Shown one piece after another: positions 45,796 through 56,948 of a stretch of DNA of 64,000 nt. The notes below the pieces were generated by a model that saw only the letters and a program-made list of their open reading frames with translations, was not told where the DNA came from and did no database searches. The DNA is taken from positions 1,987,501 through 2,051,500 of the forward strand of contig CP012816.1 of assembly GCA_001936135.1 (NCBI GenBank), given 5' to 3'. How positions within the stretch are numbered: the first letter of the stretch is position 1; every line of letters begins with the position of its first letter. The translations under genes and the position numbers were made by a program. The DNA is from Saccharomycopsis fibuligera x Saccharomycopsis cf. fibuligera. Lineage: Eukaryota > Ascomycota > Saccharomycetes > Ascoideales > Saccharomycopsidaceae.

Positions 45796-47761
45796 ATGAA
45801 TACCACCGAGCTCGATCTAGAAATTAATAGCAAAGGCACCACCGGGACTAAACGCTCAAACGCCTCACAGTCTGGAGCCACCCACAAGCGCGCAGGAACC
45901 TTCAAAAGACTCAAGTTCGTTGGTGCTTCTCCGAGGTCCAGAGCCGGATGTTTACAATGCAAAACCAAAAAGTATAAAACATTTGACATTTCTTTACAGC
46001 TTCTTCTCACTATACTGCTTATTTTGATACTGGTAGACAACTGTTCGAACTTTACTAACATCTTACAGGAAAAAATGCGACGAAAAGAAGCCCACCTGCG
46101 GTCTTTGCCAGAGAACCAATGTTGCATGCGCATGGTCAGAAACTAGCAAACCATCATCCCAACATGGCAAGCCCTCCAGTGATGCAAACCATGATCAACC
46201 ACTAGCCAATGCGGCCCAGACATCCTCTTTTGAAACAGATTTTACAATAAGTAGCCCCGTCAGTAGCATCATTTCGTCGTTTCCCGACTTTGGCACCGAG
46301 ATAGGCATCTTGAACACTCCTGCTTTCGATGATAATATCTTGACTTGGGACTTAATGAGTCAGTTCGACAACAACCCGTGCTTGCCACTGGCGATGGCCG
46401 CTGCCACTGAAAATTACTTGTACAACCAAATGTCTCATAGCCATCCCTTATATTATTTTCCCGAGAACTTATGTACTGGCAAAGAGCTAAAGTACCTAGA
46501 GCACTTTATTCATTCGATAGCTTCCAACATCTCAGTGGTGCCCAGCGATACTAATTACTACTTGAATTTTTACTTGCCAATGGCAATCCAAGATGACGCG
46601 CTTCTAAACGCATTGATAAGCTGGGGAGGAATGTTTTTACAGGAAAGCGAAGGCAGAGAATATTATCAGCGAGCAGTGACCCAAATGAATGCCAACATTA
46701 AAAAGTTGTCAGCATATGATAGCCTCAACAGCAGCAAGGATCAGCTGATCAAAACTCTCGCATGCGCCACTGTATTGCAAGCGGTAGAGATTTCCACCGG
46801 CGATGTTAAAAATTGGATCGAGTTCTTCCAGATTTGCGCCAACATGATCAAGCGCTTAGGAGGTATCCAAGCGTTAATCCACTCTAAAGAAGAGAAATTT
46901 CTTGCTAGCAACTTTGTCTTCCATGATCTATTGGGCACTAACTCTATGATTAACGGCACATGTTTCCCAGTCAGTGAATACGAAAAGTTGTACGTTGATG
47001 GTGTTCAGTACATAGACTCGTTGCAAAGTTGCGTGGGGCCATTGTTTGTTATAATGGGAGAAATCTTTAACAGTAGTAAACGCTTGCGCAAGCAACTATA
47101 TCAAAGCTCCAGTGATGACGGCGATAACAATAGCACATGCAGCACCTATGAATACAACAAGACTTTGACATCCCAGCAAAAACTCGGGCTTTTGAAAGAA
47201 CAGCAGCGGCAATGCCAATCCATAGAGAGTCGCATCAATAGCGCCTATCCAACAGCGCTGGAGATTGAGTACTTTAGCTCGATTGACCAGCTTGAGCACC
47301 ACTTGAAGGTGTTTGAGCTTTACCGGAAAGTGCTAAAAATTATTCTTTTACAGTCGATGAAAAATTTGGCTCCTGAATCTGCAGAAATCCAAATGTTGGT
47401 ATTGGAGTGCAGCGAGATGCTCAAAGAGCTACTTGATTCCCCAGTAAAGAGCTTGTTGTGTTTGGCGGTGGTGATTGTGGGCTTCAATACTGTTGATTTT
47501 GACGCCAGGGCTGAGCTTGCTGGCCATGTGCTGGAATTGCAACGCAGTTATAAAGCAGCTAACCTAGGGAGGGCAATGGCGGTGGTGGAGGAAACATGGC
47601 GCCAACCACTGCCGATGTCGTCGTCTTCAATCTCACCTTCGACATCACCGAATCGTGAGAAGTTGCTGCCAATGTCATGGGCACTGCATCAGCACTCAGA
47701 CTTCAGCGCACGTATTTCTGTGGCGGTGCAAAGATGGCAGTGGAATCTTTCGTTAGTGTGA
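45796..47761 (+). CDS. Zn2Cys6 transcription factor, two exons
   Basis: Exon 1 45796-45971, intron 45972-46068, exon 2 46069-47761; joined length 1869 nt, 622 residues. The intron splits the zinc cluster between its second and third Cys; splicing restores GCLQCKTKKKKCDEKKPTC, then GLC and C after VA, i.e. C-x2-C-x6-C-x6-C-x2-C-x6-C. The donor is GTATAA rather than GTATGT; the branch site is TACTAAC at 46053-46059 and the acceptor CAG. The rest is a fungal transcription factor domain of the Uga3 kind (GDVKNWIEFFQICANMIKRLGG; a late EETWR). Target genes cannot be told. A TTG 54 nt upstream also opens the frame, but 45796 is the first ATG. Confidence 0.88.
45972..46068 (+). other. Intron inside the zinc-cluster codons
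   Basis: 97 nt, donor GTATAA, branch TACTAAC at 46053-46059, acceptor CAG at 46066-46068. Retention would interrupt the DNA-binding domain, so splicing is required for a functional regulator. Confidence 0.85.
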
Positions 47762-48241
47762 AGTGTAGAAGTGGCTAGTGTATAAAGATCCGGATCTGGG
47801 AATTTGGTGGTGTTTATAATTCACTATGGGGGGTGCTTTTTTTTTTCTTCGTCTTGGGTGTATTTCCTCGCTTAGCTCGTACCGCCTCCGCTGTCTGGCT
47901 TACCTGCAGCCTAGAATGAACGAGCAGTTTAGTGGCTCTATGGCGTTGGTACTAGTGATTTCGTCGTATAGAGTCACGTTCCTCTCGTTATAGCGCGCTC
48001 GTTTTGCTGCAGACTCATCGCATCTCTGCATACGAGCGAGAACAACAAAACCAAAACGGAAAAAAAAAAGTAAAAAAAGCAAAAAAGAAGAAACCGAAAA
48101 ACCGGCGATTGCAGGATATTAATATCTGCCGATTTCCTTTTTGCTGCTGGCTTTCTACGCTCCAGTGCTGATTTTGCCTCAGACCACAAATATTCCTCAA
48201 CAGAATATTCTCTTTCGTTGCTGTCAAAGCTGTTTTCCCCA
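47762..48241 (+). promoter_or_regulatory. ERG25 promoter region
   Basis: 480 bp between the transcription factor stop and the ERG25 ATG. Contains TCGTATA at 47964-47970 and a near-copy, TCGTATG on the minus strand, at about 48030-48036. No other gene. Confidence 0.5.
47964..47970 (+). promoter_or_regulatory. Sterol response element (Upc2 site)
   Basis: TCGTATA, the 7-bp core bound by Upc2/Ecm22 in S. cerevisiae and Candida, 272 bp upstream of the ERG25 start. Its position before an ergosterol gene makes it credible, though a 7-mer can occur by chance. Confidence 0.55.
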
Positions 48242-49381
48242 ATGTCCACAAGGTACGTTTTATCCAACTTCAATGTTGAGTGGAGATTTCCTAACATCTT
48301 CTGCAACTACCATGTTAATAGGCTTTCGGAGTTGTTTTTTTTTTCAATTCAATAAATCACTAGATACAGAAAAAAAAAAAAAAAAAAAAAAAAAAAATAA
48401 TAATTCAATACAAATCGCGCTTAAAGCCATTAAAGTACAGAAATACTAACACGTTTGTATAGCAGTAACGTTTTCATAAACGCAACTTACAACCATCTTG
48501 TTGATACCAGTTTTTCTGGTACTTTCAACAACCTCAAAAATGTTCAGGAATTGAACATTTTGGAGAAATTGTGGGCCACTTACTACGGCTACATGAATAA
48601 CGACATGTTTGCAACAGGTTTGTTATTCTTTTTGACTCACGAAATCATGTATTTTGGCCGTTGTTTGCCATGGTTGCTTATTGACCGTATCCCATACTTC
48701 AACAAGTATAAGATCCAAGACACAAAATTGCCTTCAAACAAAGAACAGTGGGAGTGCGCCAAATCAGTGCTTATTTCTCACTTTTTGGTTGAAGCTTTTC
48801 CAATTTGGTTATTCCACCCATTATGTACTAGAATGGGTATCAGCTATGCTGTTCCTTTTCCATCTTTGAAGACCATTGCTTTGCAGATCTGTGTTTTCTT
48901 CGTTATGGAAGACGCATGGCACTATTGGTTCCACAGAGGTTTACACTATGGGGTTTTCTACAAGTACATTCATAAGCAACATCACCGTTATGCTGCTCCT
49001 TTTGGTTTCGCTGCTGAATACGCCCATCCAGTTGAAGTGGCGCTTCTTGGCATTGGTACTGTTGGCAGTCCTTTGATCTGGCTTTATTTCACTGGTGATT
49101 TGCATTTATTCACCATTTGCCTCTGGATCTCTATGCGTTTGTTTCAAGCTGTCGACGCTCATTCAGGTTATGAGTTCCCATGGTCTTTGCATCATTTCTT
49201 CCCAGTCTGGGCTGGTGCGGACCATCACGATGAACATCATCATCATTTTATTGGTAATTATGCTTCTTCGTTCAGATGGTGGGATTTTGTTTTAGACACT
49301 GAAGCTGGCTTGACTGCGAAAATCTCTCGTGAAAAGAAGATGAAGAGAGTTGCTGAGAAGAAGGCTAAGAAGGTCAATTGA
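48242..49381 (+). CDS. ERG25: C-4 methylsterol oxidase Erg25, two exons
   Basis: Exon 1 48242-48252 codes only M-S-T plus two bases; the intron 48253-48462 has GTACGT, TACTAAC at 48444-48450 and a TAG acceptor; exon 2 runs 48463-49381. The protein is about 309 residues, as in S. cerevisiae (309), starting [14 protein letters not shown]. Exon 2 alone has no suitable ATG, which supports the intron. The enzyme removes C-4 methyl groups from 4,4-dimethylzymosterol in the ER with Erg26 and Erg27. Three iron-binding histidine boxes are visible: HRGLH, HKQHH and HDEHH. The C-terminus KKVN is a KKxx-type ER retrieval signal. A CAG three bases after the TAG gives a tandem acceptor that would drop one Ser. 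Confidence 0.9.
48253..48462 (+). other. ERG25 5' intron with A28 tract
   Basis: 210 nt: donor GTACGT, A run 48370-48397, branch TACTAAC 48444-48450, acceptor TAG 48460-48462 with a second in-frame acceptor CAG at 48463-48465. Confidence 0.82.
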
Positions 49382-50371
49382 TTGAGTTAACTTGTTAACA
49401 AAAATTAGTCAAAGACAAGAGATGTTATAATATCTTCAAATTTCAATTCATTATGCTTATGTTTATTGTTTAATATCATAATCATTACACTAAAGGAAAT
49501 TGTTTCATGTCAGTGCAATCAAACATATTTTTGAAAAATTTTCTTTTTTTTTTCTATTATATTATAATTATTCCTATATATTATCATTTCTGTTAATTAT
49601 TGATTTCCCTTTTCTGCTTAATCAAGTTTGCTTTTTCTACTCTTTACTAGTCGATGTTACATATACAAAAATTGCTTTACTTTCGTCAAAAACTTTTAGT
49701 GTTTTGTGTTACTTTTGTGTATGGGTCATTGTCATTGATCGTTTTTTTGTTTTTTTAACAATTTATTTCTTGCGTCATTACTGGCGTTTTCTCCTCTATT
49801 TGCTCTTATGATTTACTATATATGATGTATAGCTATTCTTTTGAACTGGTCTCTGCACTTTTTACGTTATCAATAAACTTATGAAACATAGTGGGTTGTT
49901 CACAATTCAGCAGTGCCGTAATATCATATATTATTCCAACAAGAAGTATAACTAAACACGCAAATGCAAGAAACTTAAAATTTAACCGTTTACTACTTTG
50001 CTTTATCTTCTTTTTGCTGCTTTTGACGCGAAAGCATCTTACAGATATCAGTAAAAAAAAAAAAATTTACTCTGCGCGAATAGAACTAAAATGCATTGAA
50101 TAAAGCATAAACGTAAACTTCAAAAAGCATCAAATGACTATTATTCACATTATCAAATCATAATAAATTCAAATAAAATACACAGACAGAAAAGGAAAAT
50201 CAAAACGAAAAAGTCAAAACAAAAAAATCAAAATCGAAAGCTAACCGAACCAAAAAAAAAAAAAAAAAAAAATTAAAAATAAAAAAAATAAAAAAAAAAT
50301 AAAAAGTGTGGTAACAAAAATTTATAATGAACAAAATCACTAAAATCCCCAAACGCAGATAATGGACTACA
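49382..50371. other. Convergent intergenic, ERG25 to BRN1
   Basis: AT-rich, with a 21-nt A run at 50252-50272. Open frames near 49500-50103 are composition artefacts. No gene seen. Confidence 0.6.
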
Positions 50372-53140
50372 CTAACCGGAACCTAATTGCTTTTCATCAT
50401 TGTAAGTAATATTCAAGTCAGAAAAATCTTTTTCGTTTTCAATCGTTAAGCCATGTTCGTTGGCCAAATGCAACATACAAATAAAACAAAAGCTTGTACT
50501 AAGATCTTTCTTTTCTTCAGGTGAATACATCTTTCCAATATTATCTACAACATTGGTAAATTTTATAATTCCTTTTTTATCCGTGCTATAATTCTCTGTG
50601 CTTTCTTTCTTTTTGTTTTTTTCTTTGTTTTCTGCATCCTCATCATTCTTGAAATTATCACCGATCTTCTCTTGCTGCTGTTTCTCGAGTTTGGCATTTT
50701 CATAAGTGACGGATTTCCATAGATTATTTTTCAAATACTTCACATCAACGCGTTTAGCAGTACGAGAAAAGTTTACGTACTCTGGGCGTATTCTTCTGCC
50801 TCCAGCAATCAAGTTGGCCCCAATATTCAAATTTGTTTTGATGTCCTCGGCCTCATTATCATTTGCTACTGCATCGCCGTTATTGATATCCACATTTTCA
50901 TTCCCATGAGCTCCACCAATATCGGCAAACGTATCAAATTCACCCATATCGTCAAACCCACCATCAAAAAAGTCATTCCCATCATCCATTTCAGCAATTG
51001 GGTCTTCTTTTTCTTCTTCTTCTTCCTTGTATTTGTTAGCCCAGTAGTTTTCATCTGCAGCTTCATTTATTGCCAATTCTTCTGATTTATTCTCATCAAC
51101 AATGTTGGATGATGTCTGCTTGCGAGAATCTCTTTTTCTCATGGATTTTACATAATCCGGTTTACAGAAAAGTCTCAATAATCTTTCAGAGCCAAAAAAG
51201 ATATCTTTTGGTAGCAAATTATTATTCTCTGACACTTGCTGTACTTTAGGTAAATCAATTCTATTACCAGGTTTGAAAATCAATTCTTCATATTCTTCAG
51301 TTAAATCAATTTCATTCATAAAATCAATTTTAAATTCTTGCTTTTTAGGTTTTTTCGGGGCTTGCTCTTCCTTGCTAGGTTGTACCAGTTTCGTCTCACG
51401 CTTTTTTAAAGCAGAAACTTTCCAATGCTCAGGACCAGCCCAATTAACACGCATATTTTGATCAAAATATGCCATAAGATCTCTATCCACGATTTGTTCA
51501 GATAATTCTTCTTCACTTCGATTTTCTTCATCAGCATCATCAAGGTTCACCTTATTGTTACCTTGTTCACCACTGCTATGGTTTTCGCTATTAACATCAT
51601 CAGCAGCAAATCCATCGCCATTATTTTCACCAGTATTTCCGTCATCATTGCCGAAAACTCCGGCAATCTCATCGTTGGCGCTACCAAAACTGTTATCCAT
51701 ATTATCATCATAGCCAAAATCAAGATCGTTTATGAAACCTCCGCTATCATTATCATCATCAGCTGCATTACCTTGACTTTCGTAATTTTCTTCCGGCTTT
51801 TCTGATAAATTCTCAGAACGGTGGCCAAGTGGAAGGTAGTTTTTGTTATTATTAACATCACTTAAAATGGTTTTTGCCTGGTTTATATCTTTTAACACAA
51901 TATCTAAGCTTTTCATAGATGGGCAAAGTTCAAAGTTTTTCAAGTCATCAATATTACTGTAAATAAAATTTTTTAGAGCTATCACAGCTGACTCGCTTTG
52001 TTCTGTGGGTATCTTTGCAAGAATATGTTCATTGTTTACTATTCCGGAGATCTTTTTATTTTGAGTTTCCTGATCGGTAATTAGTGTAAAGTCATCGTCT
52101 TCATTCTTTTCATCGTCAACCTGCACTTCCTTTGCATCATCGAATTCATCTTGGCTGTCATTTTGCATTTCCACATCCAGATCGGCGTCCTTATCATCTG
52201 CTTCCTCTTCCTGAATTTCATCTATTTCTTCATCTTCATCTACTTTGCCGCCATCCGACGCATCTGGGGTGCTTTCTTTCAGTATGAATTGTTCTTGTCT
52301 TTTAGCTTCATCATCCGTGCTTCTTTGTCCTGCCGCATCGAAAACTATTCTTGATTCTGTATTGATGTTTAGAATGTTAAGTAGTAAACTTTTTGCCCCA
52401 CCTTCGTCGAACTCAGACAAAGCTCTCTTGAAAAGTGGATCAATTTCAAGCTCTTGATCAAGCTTTTTCATTTTTATGGTGTCAAAATTCACTACTGTAG
52501 AGTCCACCATACGGGCTTTGTTCAATTTTTTTTTCTTTTTTGACCCATCGGCATTGACCTCATCGGTGGATTCATCTCCTTCGTGGCCTCTATTTTCTTC
52601 TGTTCCACCATTCTCATCTTCCTCACCGTTCTCATTTTTCTTAGTTGCTAAACCAGTTAACAATCGGCCTGTCTCGGTAGCGATGGAATCAACCCTCGAG
52701 GAATAAATTTTAACGCACCCGTCCAACGTGGCTGATGCTTTTTGAAAATTGATATTATCACCTTCTTTCAATAAACTCATTTCGTGGAAATAATCAATCA
52801 AGGCGAAGTTCCAACTGTTGGTTGAATTGATCTTGTTATCAGTAGCTAATTTGATCCATTCTTCAAAATCAGCGCTGGACATTTGTAATCTTGAAATTTT
52901 GGATGTACCATTATCTTCTGACGAGCCTCCTCCTGCACTCAGTAGAGCAGCGCCAGAACCATTATTATCCAAAAACAGCTGGTTTCCCAGGGTTCTGGCA
53001 ATTTCACTACTTTCATTCAATAAACTGGCGTCTATATTATCATCATCCAAGTCCAACTCTTTTCGCAATAGGTCAGCACCGCTGACCCTGCGATTCTGCT
53101 TGAGCCGTTTTGCGATTTTTTGCGCCCGAACATATGACAT
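50372..53140 (-). CDS. BRN1: Condensin kleisin subunit Brn1
   Basis: 922 residues from ATG 53140 (MSYVRAQK); the open frame continues eight codons further upstream without an ATG. Recognised from FEEWIKLATDNKINSTNSWN, INFQKASATLDGCVKIYSSR, LFKRALSEFDEGGAKSLLLN, DLMAYFDQNMRVNWAGPEHW, the VDVKYLKNNLW segment and the C-terminal SFCFICMLHLANEHGL. Brn1 (CAP-H) is the kleisin that bridges Smc2 and Smc4 and holds Ycs4 and Ycg1, needed for mitotic chromosome compaction. It is longer than S. cerevisiae Brn1 (754) because of Asp/Glu/Asn-rich inserts at about 290-560 and 700-760. The CTG codons I noticed fall in the variable N-terminal part (ART-x-GNQ-x-FLD). Confidence 0.96.
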   Translation of the reverse strand: MSYVRAQKIAKRLKQNRRVSGADLLRKELDLDDDNIDASLLNESSEIARTLGNQLFLDNNGSGAALLSAGGGSSEDNGTSKISRLQMSSADFEEWIKLATDNKINSTNSWNFALIDYFHEMSLLKEGDNINFQKASATLDGCVKIYSSRVDSIATETGRLLTGLATKKNENGEEDENGGTEENRGHEGDESTDEVNADGSKKKKKLNKARMVDSTVVNFDTIKMKKLDQELEIDPLFKRALSEFDEGGAKSLLLNILNINTESRIVFDAAGQRSTDDEAKRQEQFILKESTPDASDGGKVDEDEEIDEIQEEEADDKDADLDVEMQNDSQDEFDDAKEVQVDDEKNEDDDFTLITDQETQNKKISGIVNNEHILAKIPTEQSESAVIALKNFIYSNIDDLKNFELCPSMKSLDIVLKDINQAKTILSDVNNNKNYLPLGHRSENLSEKPEENYESQGNAADDDNDSGGFINDLDFGYDDNMDNSFGSANDEIAGVFGNDDGNTGENNGDGFAADDVNSENHSSGEQGNNKVNLDDADEENRSEEELSEQIVDRDLMAYFDQNMRVNWAGPEHWKVSALKKRETKLVQPSKEEQAPKKPKKQEFKIDFMNEIDLTEEYEELIFKPGNRIDLPKVQQVSENNNLLPKDIFFGSERLLRLFCKPDYVKSMRKRDSRKQTSSNIVDENKSEELAINEAADENYWANKYKEEEEEKEDPIAEMDDGNDFFDGGFDDMGEFDTFADIGGAHGNENVDINNGDAVANDNEAEDIKTNLNIGANLIAGGRRIRPEYVNFSRTAKRVDVKYLKNNLWKSVTYENAKLEKQQQEKIGDNFKNDEDAENKEKNKKKESTENYSTDKKGIIKFTNVVDNIGKMYSPEEKKDLSTSFCFICMLHLANEHGLTIENEKDFSDLNITYNDEKQLGSG

Positions 53141-53633
53141 TTTTTCTTTGCAGAACACCCACACTCACACGCAAAAGAGAAAGGTCAAATAGATATTCAG
53201 AAATAAATCAGAAGTGACAGAAAAATTTGGCTTTTGGTGTGATGCTAAAGTCCTTGTAGAGTGTATACCTGTGTGTGCGTGTTCTTAATAAGCATGCAAA
53301 TGAAAGAGAGCATCACAGCCAAATTGCCATACATTGCCGCTTTTGTTATTGTGAATCAGAATCATCTCGATAACGTAAACAAAACAAAAATCAAGCGGAA
53401 TTTGTCTGCTATTGATTCGAGCACGTGAGTAGTAGTTCACATGATTTTTGCTGCAATAAGCGCCTAAGTGCATAATTGCTTTTTTCTCTATTCTGCAGTT
53501 ATCGCAGTTGATGATTTTTTTTGTTTTTTGATTTTTGAATTCTTGTAATGCTGAATAGAAAGCTACTTTTCGTAAAAATCATTAGCATCAAGCGAATAAC
53601 CAAGGTTGGAATTGATAAGAACTTAAAATAATC
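53141..53633. promoter_or_regulatory. Divergent promoter BRN1 / POP5
   Basis: 493 bp between divergent genes, with a GCACGTGA E-box at 53421-53428. Nothing else recognised. Confidence 0.5.
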
Positions 53634-54071
53634 ATGGTCAGAGTTAAGAATAGATACATCACTTTTAAAATTCTTTATCCCTCAGATACATTAGCGGATA
53701 CTGGTACTGAAGATGCTCTGAACCTCAAGCTTGAAATGCACAAAGCGACGCCCACACCAGTGACAATGAAATATCTTGCCTCGTTATTCAAGCAGCACAT
53801 ACATGAAAATTTCGGGGATTATGGTCTAGGTATAGCCGGAACTTCGTTGAGTGTGCGATATTTTTCCAACCGAACATCGACAGGAATAGTGAAAGTGTCT
53901 CGTGAAGATCTTCAAATGGTGTGTTTTGCCATAATGTGCATCAACAAAATTAGCAATTTGAATGTGCTATTTCAAATTGAACGGGTTAGCGGGACAATCA
54001 GAAAAGCACAGGATTTCCTAATAGAGCAAAATAAGGATTTGATTGATGAAATTGAAGCAATCACTCCCTGA
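53634..54071 (+). CDS. POP5: RNase P/MRP protein subunit Pop5
   Basis: 145 residues, a little shorter than S. cerevisiae Pop5 (173). The N-terminus MVRVKNRYITFKILYPSD and the central NFGDYGLGIAG, SVRYFSNRTSTGIVKVSRED and VSGTIRKAQDFLI match the family. Pop5 is a shared protein of RNase P (5' maturation of tRNA) and RNase MRP (rRNA processing), close to the catalytic RNA core. The acidic C-terminal extension of the S. cerevisiae protein is absent. It ends about 130 bp from the convergent SWC5 stop. Confidence 0.95.
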   Translation: MVRVKNRYITFKILYPSDTLADTGTEDALNLKLEMHKATPTPVTMKYLASLFKQHIHENFGDYGLGIAGTSLSVRYFSNRTSTGIVKVSREDLQMVCFAIMCINKISNLNVLFQIERVSGTIRKAQDFLIEQNKDLIDEIEAITP

Positions 54072-54201
54072 TATTGTGTGGCCTTACAGTGGTGAATACG
54101 AAAAAGAAAAAACAAATGTTTCTATAAAAATGTTATTGCAATTATTGATAACAAGAAAATATGTGCTCTATGTATAGATAAATGGGGGAATTTTAGTCAA
54201 G

Positions 54202-55339
54202 TCAGTGCAATCTCTTTGACTGCTTGATCTTGTTATCAATATTATGCTCAACCCTGTTCAAGAAATCCTGTTTACTTAAATAACCATCCTTATTGTGTTT
54301 TCTAAGCTCATCATTCAATTTATTGTTATCCACATAATTAGCCCAATCCAATCTAGACTTCTCCAAAGTATTGATCTTTGCCATTTTTGAGCCTTTTATT
54401 ATATCATCAACAATAGATGACTTCTTTGCTTTGCGTTTTCTGAGAGGTTTACTGTGAGTTTGAGGCTCTTTGCTGGTGTTCCGATTTGCCAACGATTGTT
54501 GCTGCTGTTGTTGGTGTTGAATACTGTTATTGTTTTTATTGTTTGCTTCAACTGCCTTTAGTTTTGATGAGTTGAGATATGCTTTAGCTTCGGCAGAGGA
54601 TTTTAGCACCCATTTATTTTCCACTATTGTTTCTCCGGCATATTCGTATTTTCTTGTTATCTTAATCTTTTCATCTTTCAAATCATGCACCACAGGAGTA
54701 TCTTCTTTAGCGCTAGAAGAATTACTAGAACTCAGATCAGGGCTGGAAGTCTTTATAACATTATTGCTACTACTTTTCATTTCATTCCATATCGAGTCAA
54801 TATCAACTGCGGAAGAAGAATGACTATCATTCAACACTTTCAAACTTTCATAGTCTTTTGATTCACTCGCTTCCTTGAGTCTTTGTGTTCTTGTCTTAAT
54901 TAGACCACCAGAAGAACTCTCAATCTTTGAGTAGTTAGCATTCTTGATTTCCTTCAACGTTGCTTTTGCTTCATCGTCATTGCGATTATTGCTTTTTATT
55001 TTCGTATTGGCCTTCAGGCTACTGGGTTTCTTTACATCTGCTTTTTCATTATCTTCTTCTTCGTCATTACTTTGGTCGTCATTATCGTTGTCTATTATAT
55101 ATTAGTCAAATTGATTCATTAAGATCTTGATGCAGCTAAAAACAATTTTGCGAGTACATACCATTATCGGGGACGTAATCTTCATCGGAAGAATCGTCGT
55201 CGTCATCGCCTTCACTATTATTTTTGACAGCTGCTTTTGGCTGGATGGCCTGAGCAGTGGACGCTTTGCTCTGCTCAGCAATAGTACTGTCGTTATTTTG
55301 GGTAGCAGTGCGCGTAGAACTGGTGGCGGATACATTCAT
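54202..55339 (-). CDS. SWC5: SWR1 complex subunit Swc5, two exons
   Basis: Exon 1 55339-55162 (59 codons plus one base, from MNVSATSSTR to EDYVPDN), intron 55161-55092, exon 2 55091-54202; joined 1068 nt, 355 residues. Donor GTATGT, branch-like TGACTAAT, acceptor TAG. The N-terminus has the acidic DEDYVPDN motif typical of Swc5. The C-terminal BCNT domain is clear: ITRKYEYAGETIVENKWV, LEKSRLDWANYVDNNKLNDE and GYLSKQDFLNRVE. Swc5 is needed for SWR1 to exchange H2A for H2A.Z in nucleosomes. A poly-Gln run and Ser-rich linker lie between. Without the intron the BCNT part would lack the acidic histone-binding N-terminus. Confidence 0.92.
55092..55161 (-). other. SWC5 intron
   Basis: 70 nt on the minus strand: GTATGT donor, branch-like TGACTAAT at 55101-55108, TAG acceptor at 55094-55092. 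The very short distance from branch to acceptor is seen in several yeasts. Confidence 0.85.
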
Positions 55340-56948
55340 TTTGTTTTACTATTTTTTTTTTTATTTTTTTATTTTTTTCCCTTCTTTGCTGAGGAGAAAA
55401 ACGAAAAACAAGGACTGAAAGTCAAAGCAAGAAATGGCGTTTTTTACTTTTTCCAGCAGAAATTTCTGGCAAAAAAAGAGAAATAAAAAATAGAAAAAAT
55501 GAAAAAAAACGCGACAAAAATTAATATACTTTATCACGTGATTAAGTTTATACCGGAACTGAAGATAACGTGATGTTTCCGGTAATTTGTATGCCAAAGA
55601 CACAATATGCTTCCAGTCAATAACAGAACGATGATGATGATGATAACGCAGCGCGGCACAGGGTAGTTGAGAACATAATGCTGTAGTTTTGCGACGGCAA
55701 ATTTCAAAAGCAGTATTAGTCCGAGGCTGTATGTACCTTCTTTGCTGAGTAGCCCCCTTGACTCTTAATTGCGAAAAGTAGTCTATATAACAGAACTTCG
55801 CGTCTCTCAGATTGCGGGTATGCCTATTTCTTGTATAGACACAAGTAGTAAACGTGTTTAAAAAATAATCCCCTGTTAAAAGGATTATAGATAGTTTGAA
55901 ACCATTACTGCACATGCATAGAAGAAAAATGACACTCACCTTAATGTACAAACACAACTGTACCACGTAGAATTAAAGTTAAAATATGTTGACTACAAAA
56001 CCCAAATTTTTAACTGTGGGAATTTATCTTTTTGTCGTTTCCTTTATTCACAAATATACAGAAGATACTTTATCATTGAAAATATATTGTTTCAATACAG
56101 GACAAAAAATATTCCTTTATGAAACAAGTTACTCATTTCTGACTTTCAAGTTTTTACGTGACTCATAGATCTTATAGACAGACCTTAAAATTGCAAAGGT
56201 GGTGAAATTTCCCATAAGCTAATATCAAGCGATTTAATATAGCCAATAATGTAAATTGTGTTTTCGACATAATAAATATCGTAAAATAGTTGCACGACAC
56301 CTTTTTTTTTCACGCACAAGATCGATTTATTAGTTTTATATAAATGATAGAAAATGTAATTTTATAAACGTTTGTGTTTGATATATTTCGGAATAGTGAC
56401 ATCTCAGGGTTCATGTTTTTGGATGTAAAAGCCTTGTATTTCAAAGCATAACTAACTAATAATAAATATATAAAAATATTGGGTTGAACCCTCTTTAAAT
56501 AATAATCAGACTGAATACAAAACATGTTATTGATTCGCGATTAATAATAGTAAATACGTGTATCTTGCACCAAGATAAAAGATCGGCGAAGTTATTCAGT
56601 AATAAATATTGGTTAACTGTATTCAGGTTTGTTGATCTAGAACTCAATTTTCGTCAATATATATACTGTATAATTCAATTGTTATCATATATGGGAAAAT
56701 TATAAATGGTAAAAACCCCATTAGTGTTGAAAATATAGTACGTTGGTAAGATACGAGATAAATCTAGTAGAGCTTACGGCCCTGATGGCTAGCGCTTTTA
56801 TTTTAGTATGTTTTGTTTTTGATATATACAGGTAAAAAAAACGAATTCACTTCAATATCATTTTTTACTCACTAAAATTACGGGTTTATTTAATTAATTA
56901 GCGCGTTGATGTTGACCTATATGTTCCTACTTTTTTAGTAAATATAAA
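55340..56948. other. Intergenic, SWC5 to tRNA-Ser
   Basis: SWC5 promoter with the palindrome ATCACGTGAT at 55533-55542, then AT-rich DNA. Open frames here (up to 201 codons minus-strand at 55361-55966) have no support, and the largest lacks any known motif. No LTR was recognised beside the tRNA. Confidence 0.5.
55533..55542. promoter_or_regulatory. CACGTG E-box (Cbf1-type)
   Basis: ATCACGTGAT, a perfect 10-bp palindrome about 195 bp upstream of SWC5. Confidence 0.5.

Noticed and set aside
55361-55966. 201-codon minus-strand frame upstream of SWC5
   Set aside because: Phe/Tyr-rich composition typical of AT-rich non-coding DNA; would overlap the SWC5 promoter.
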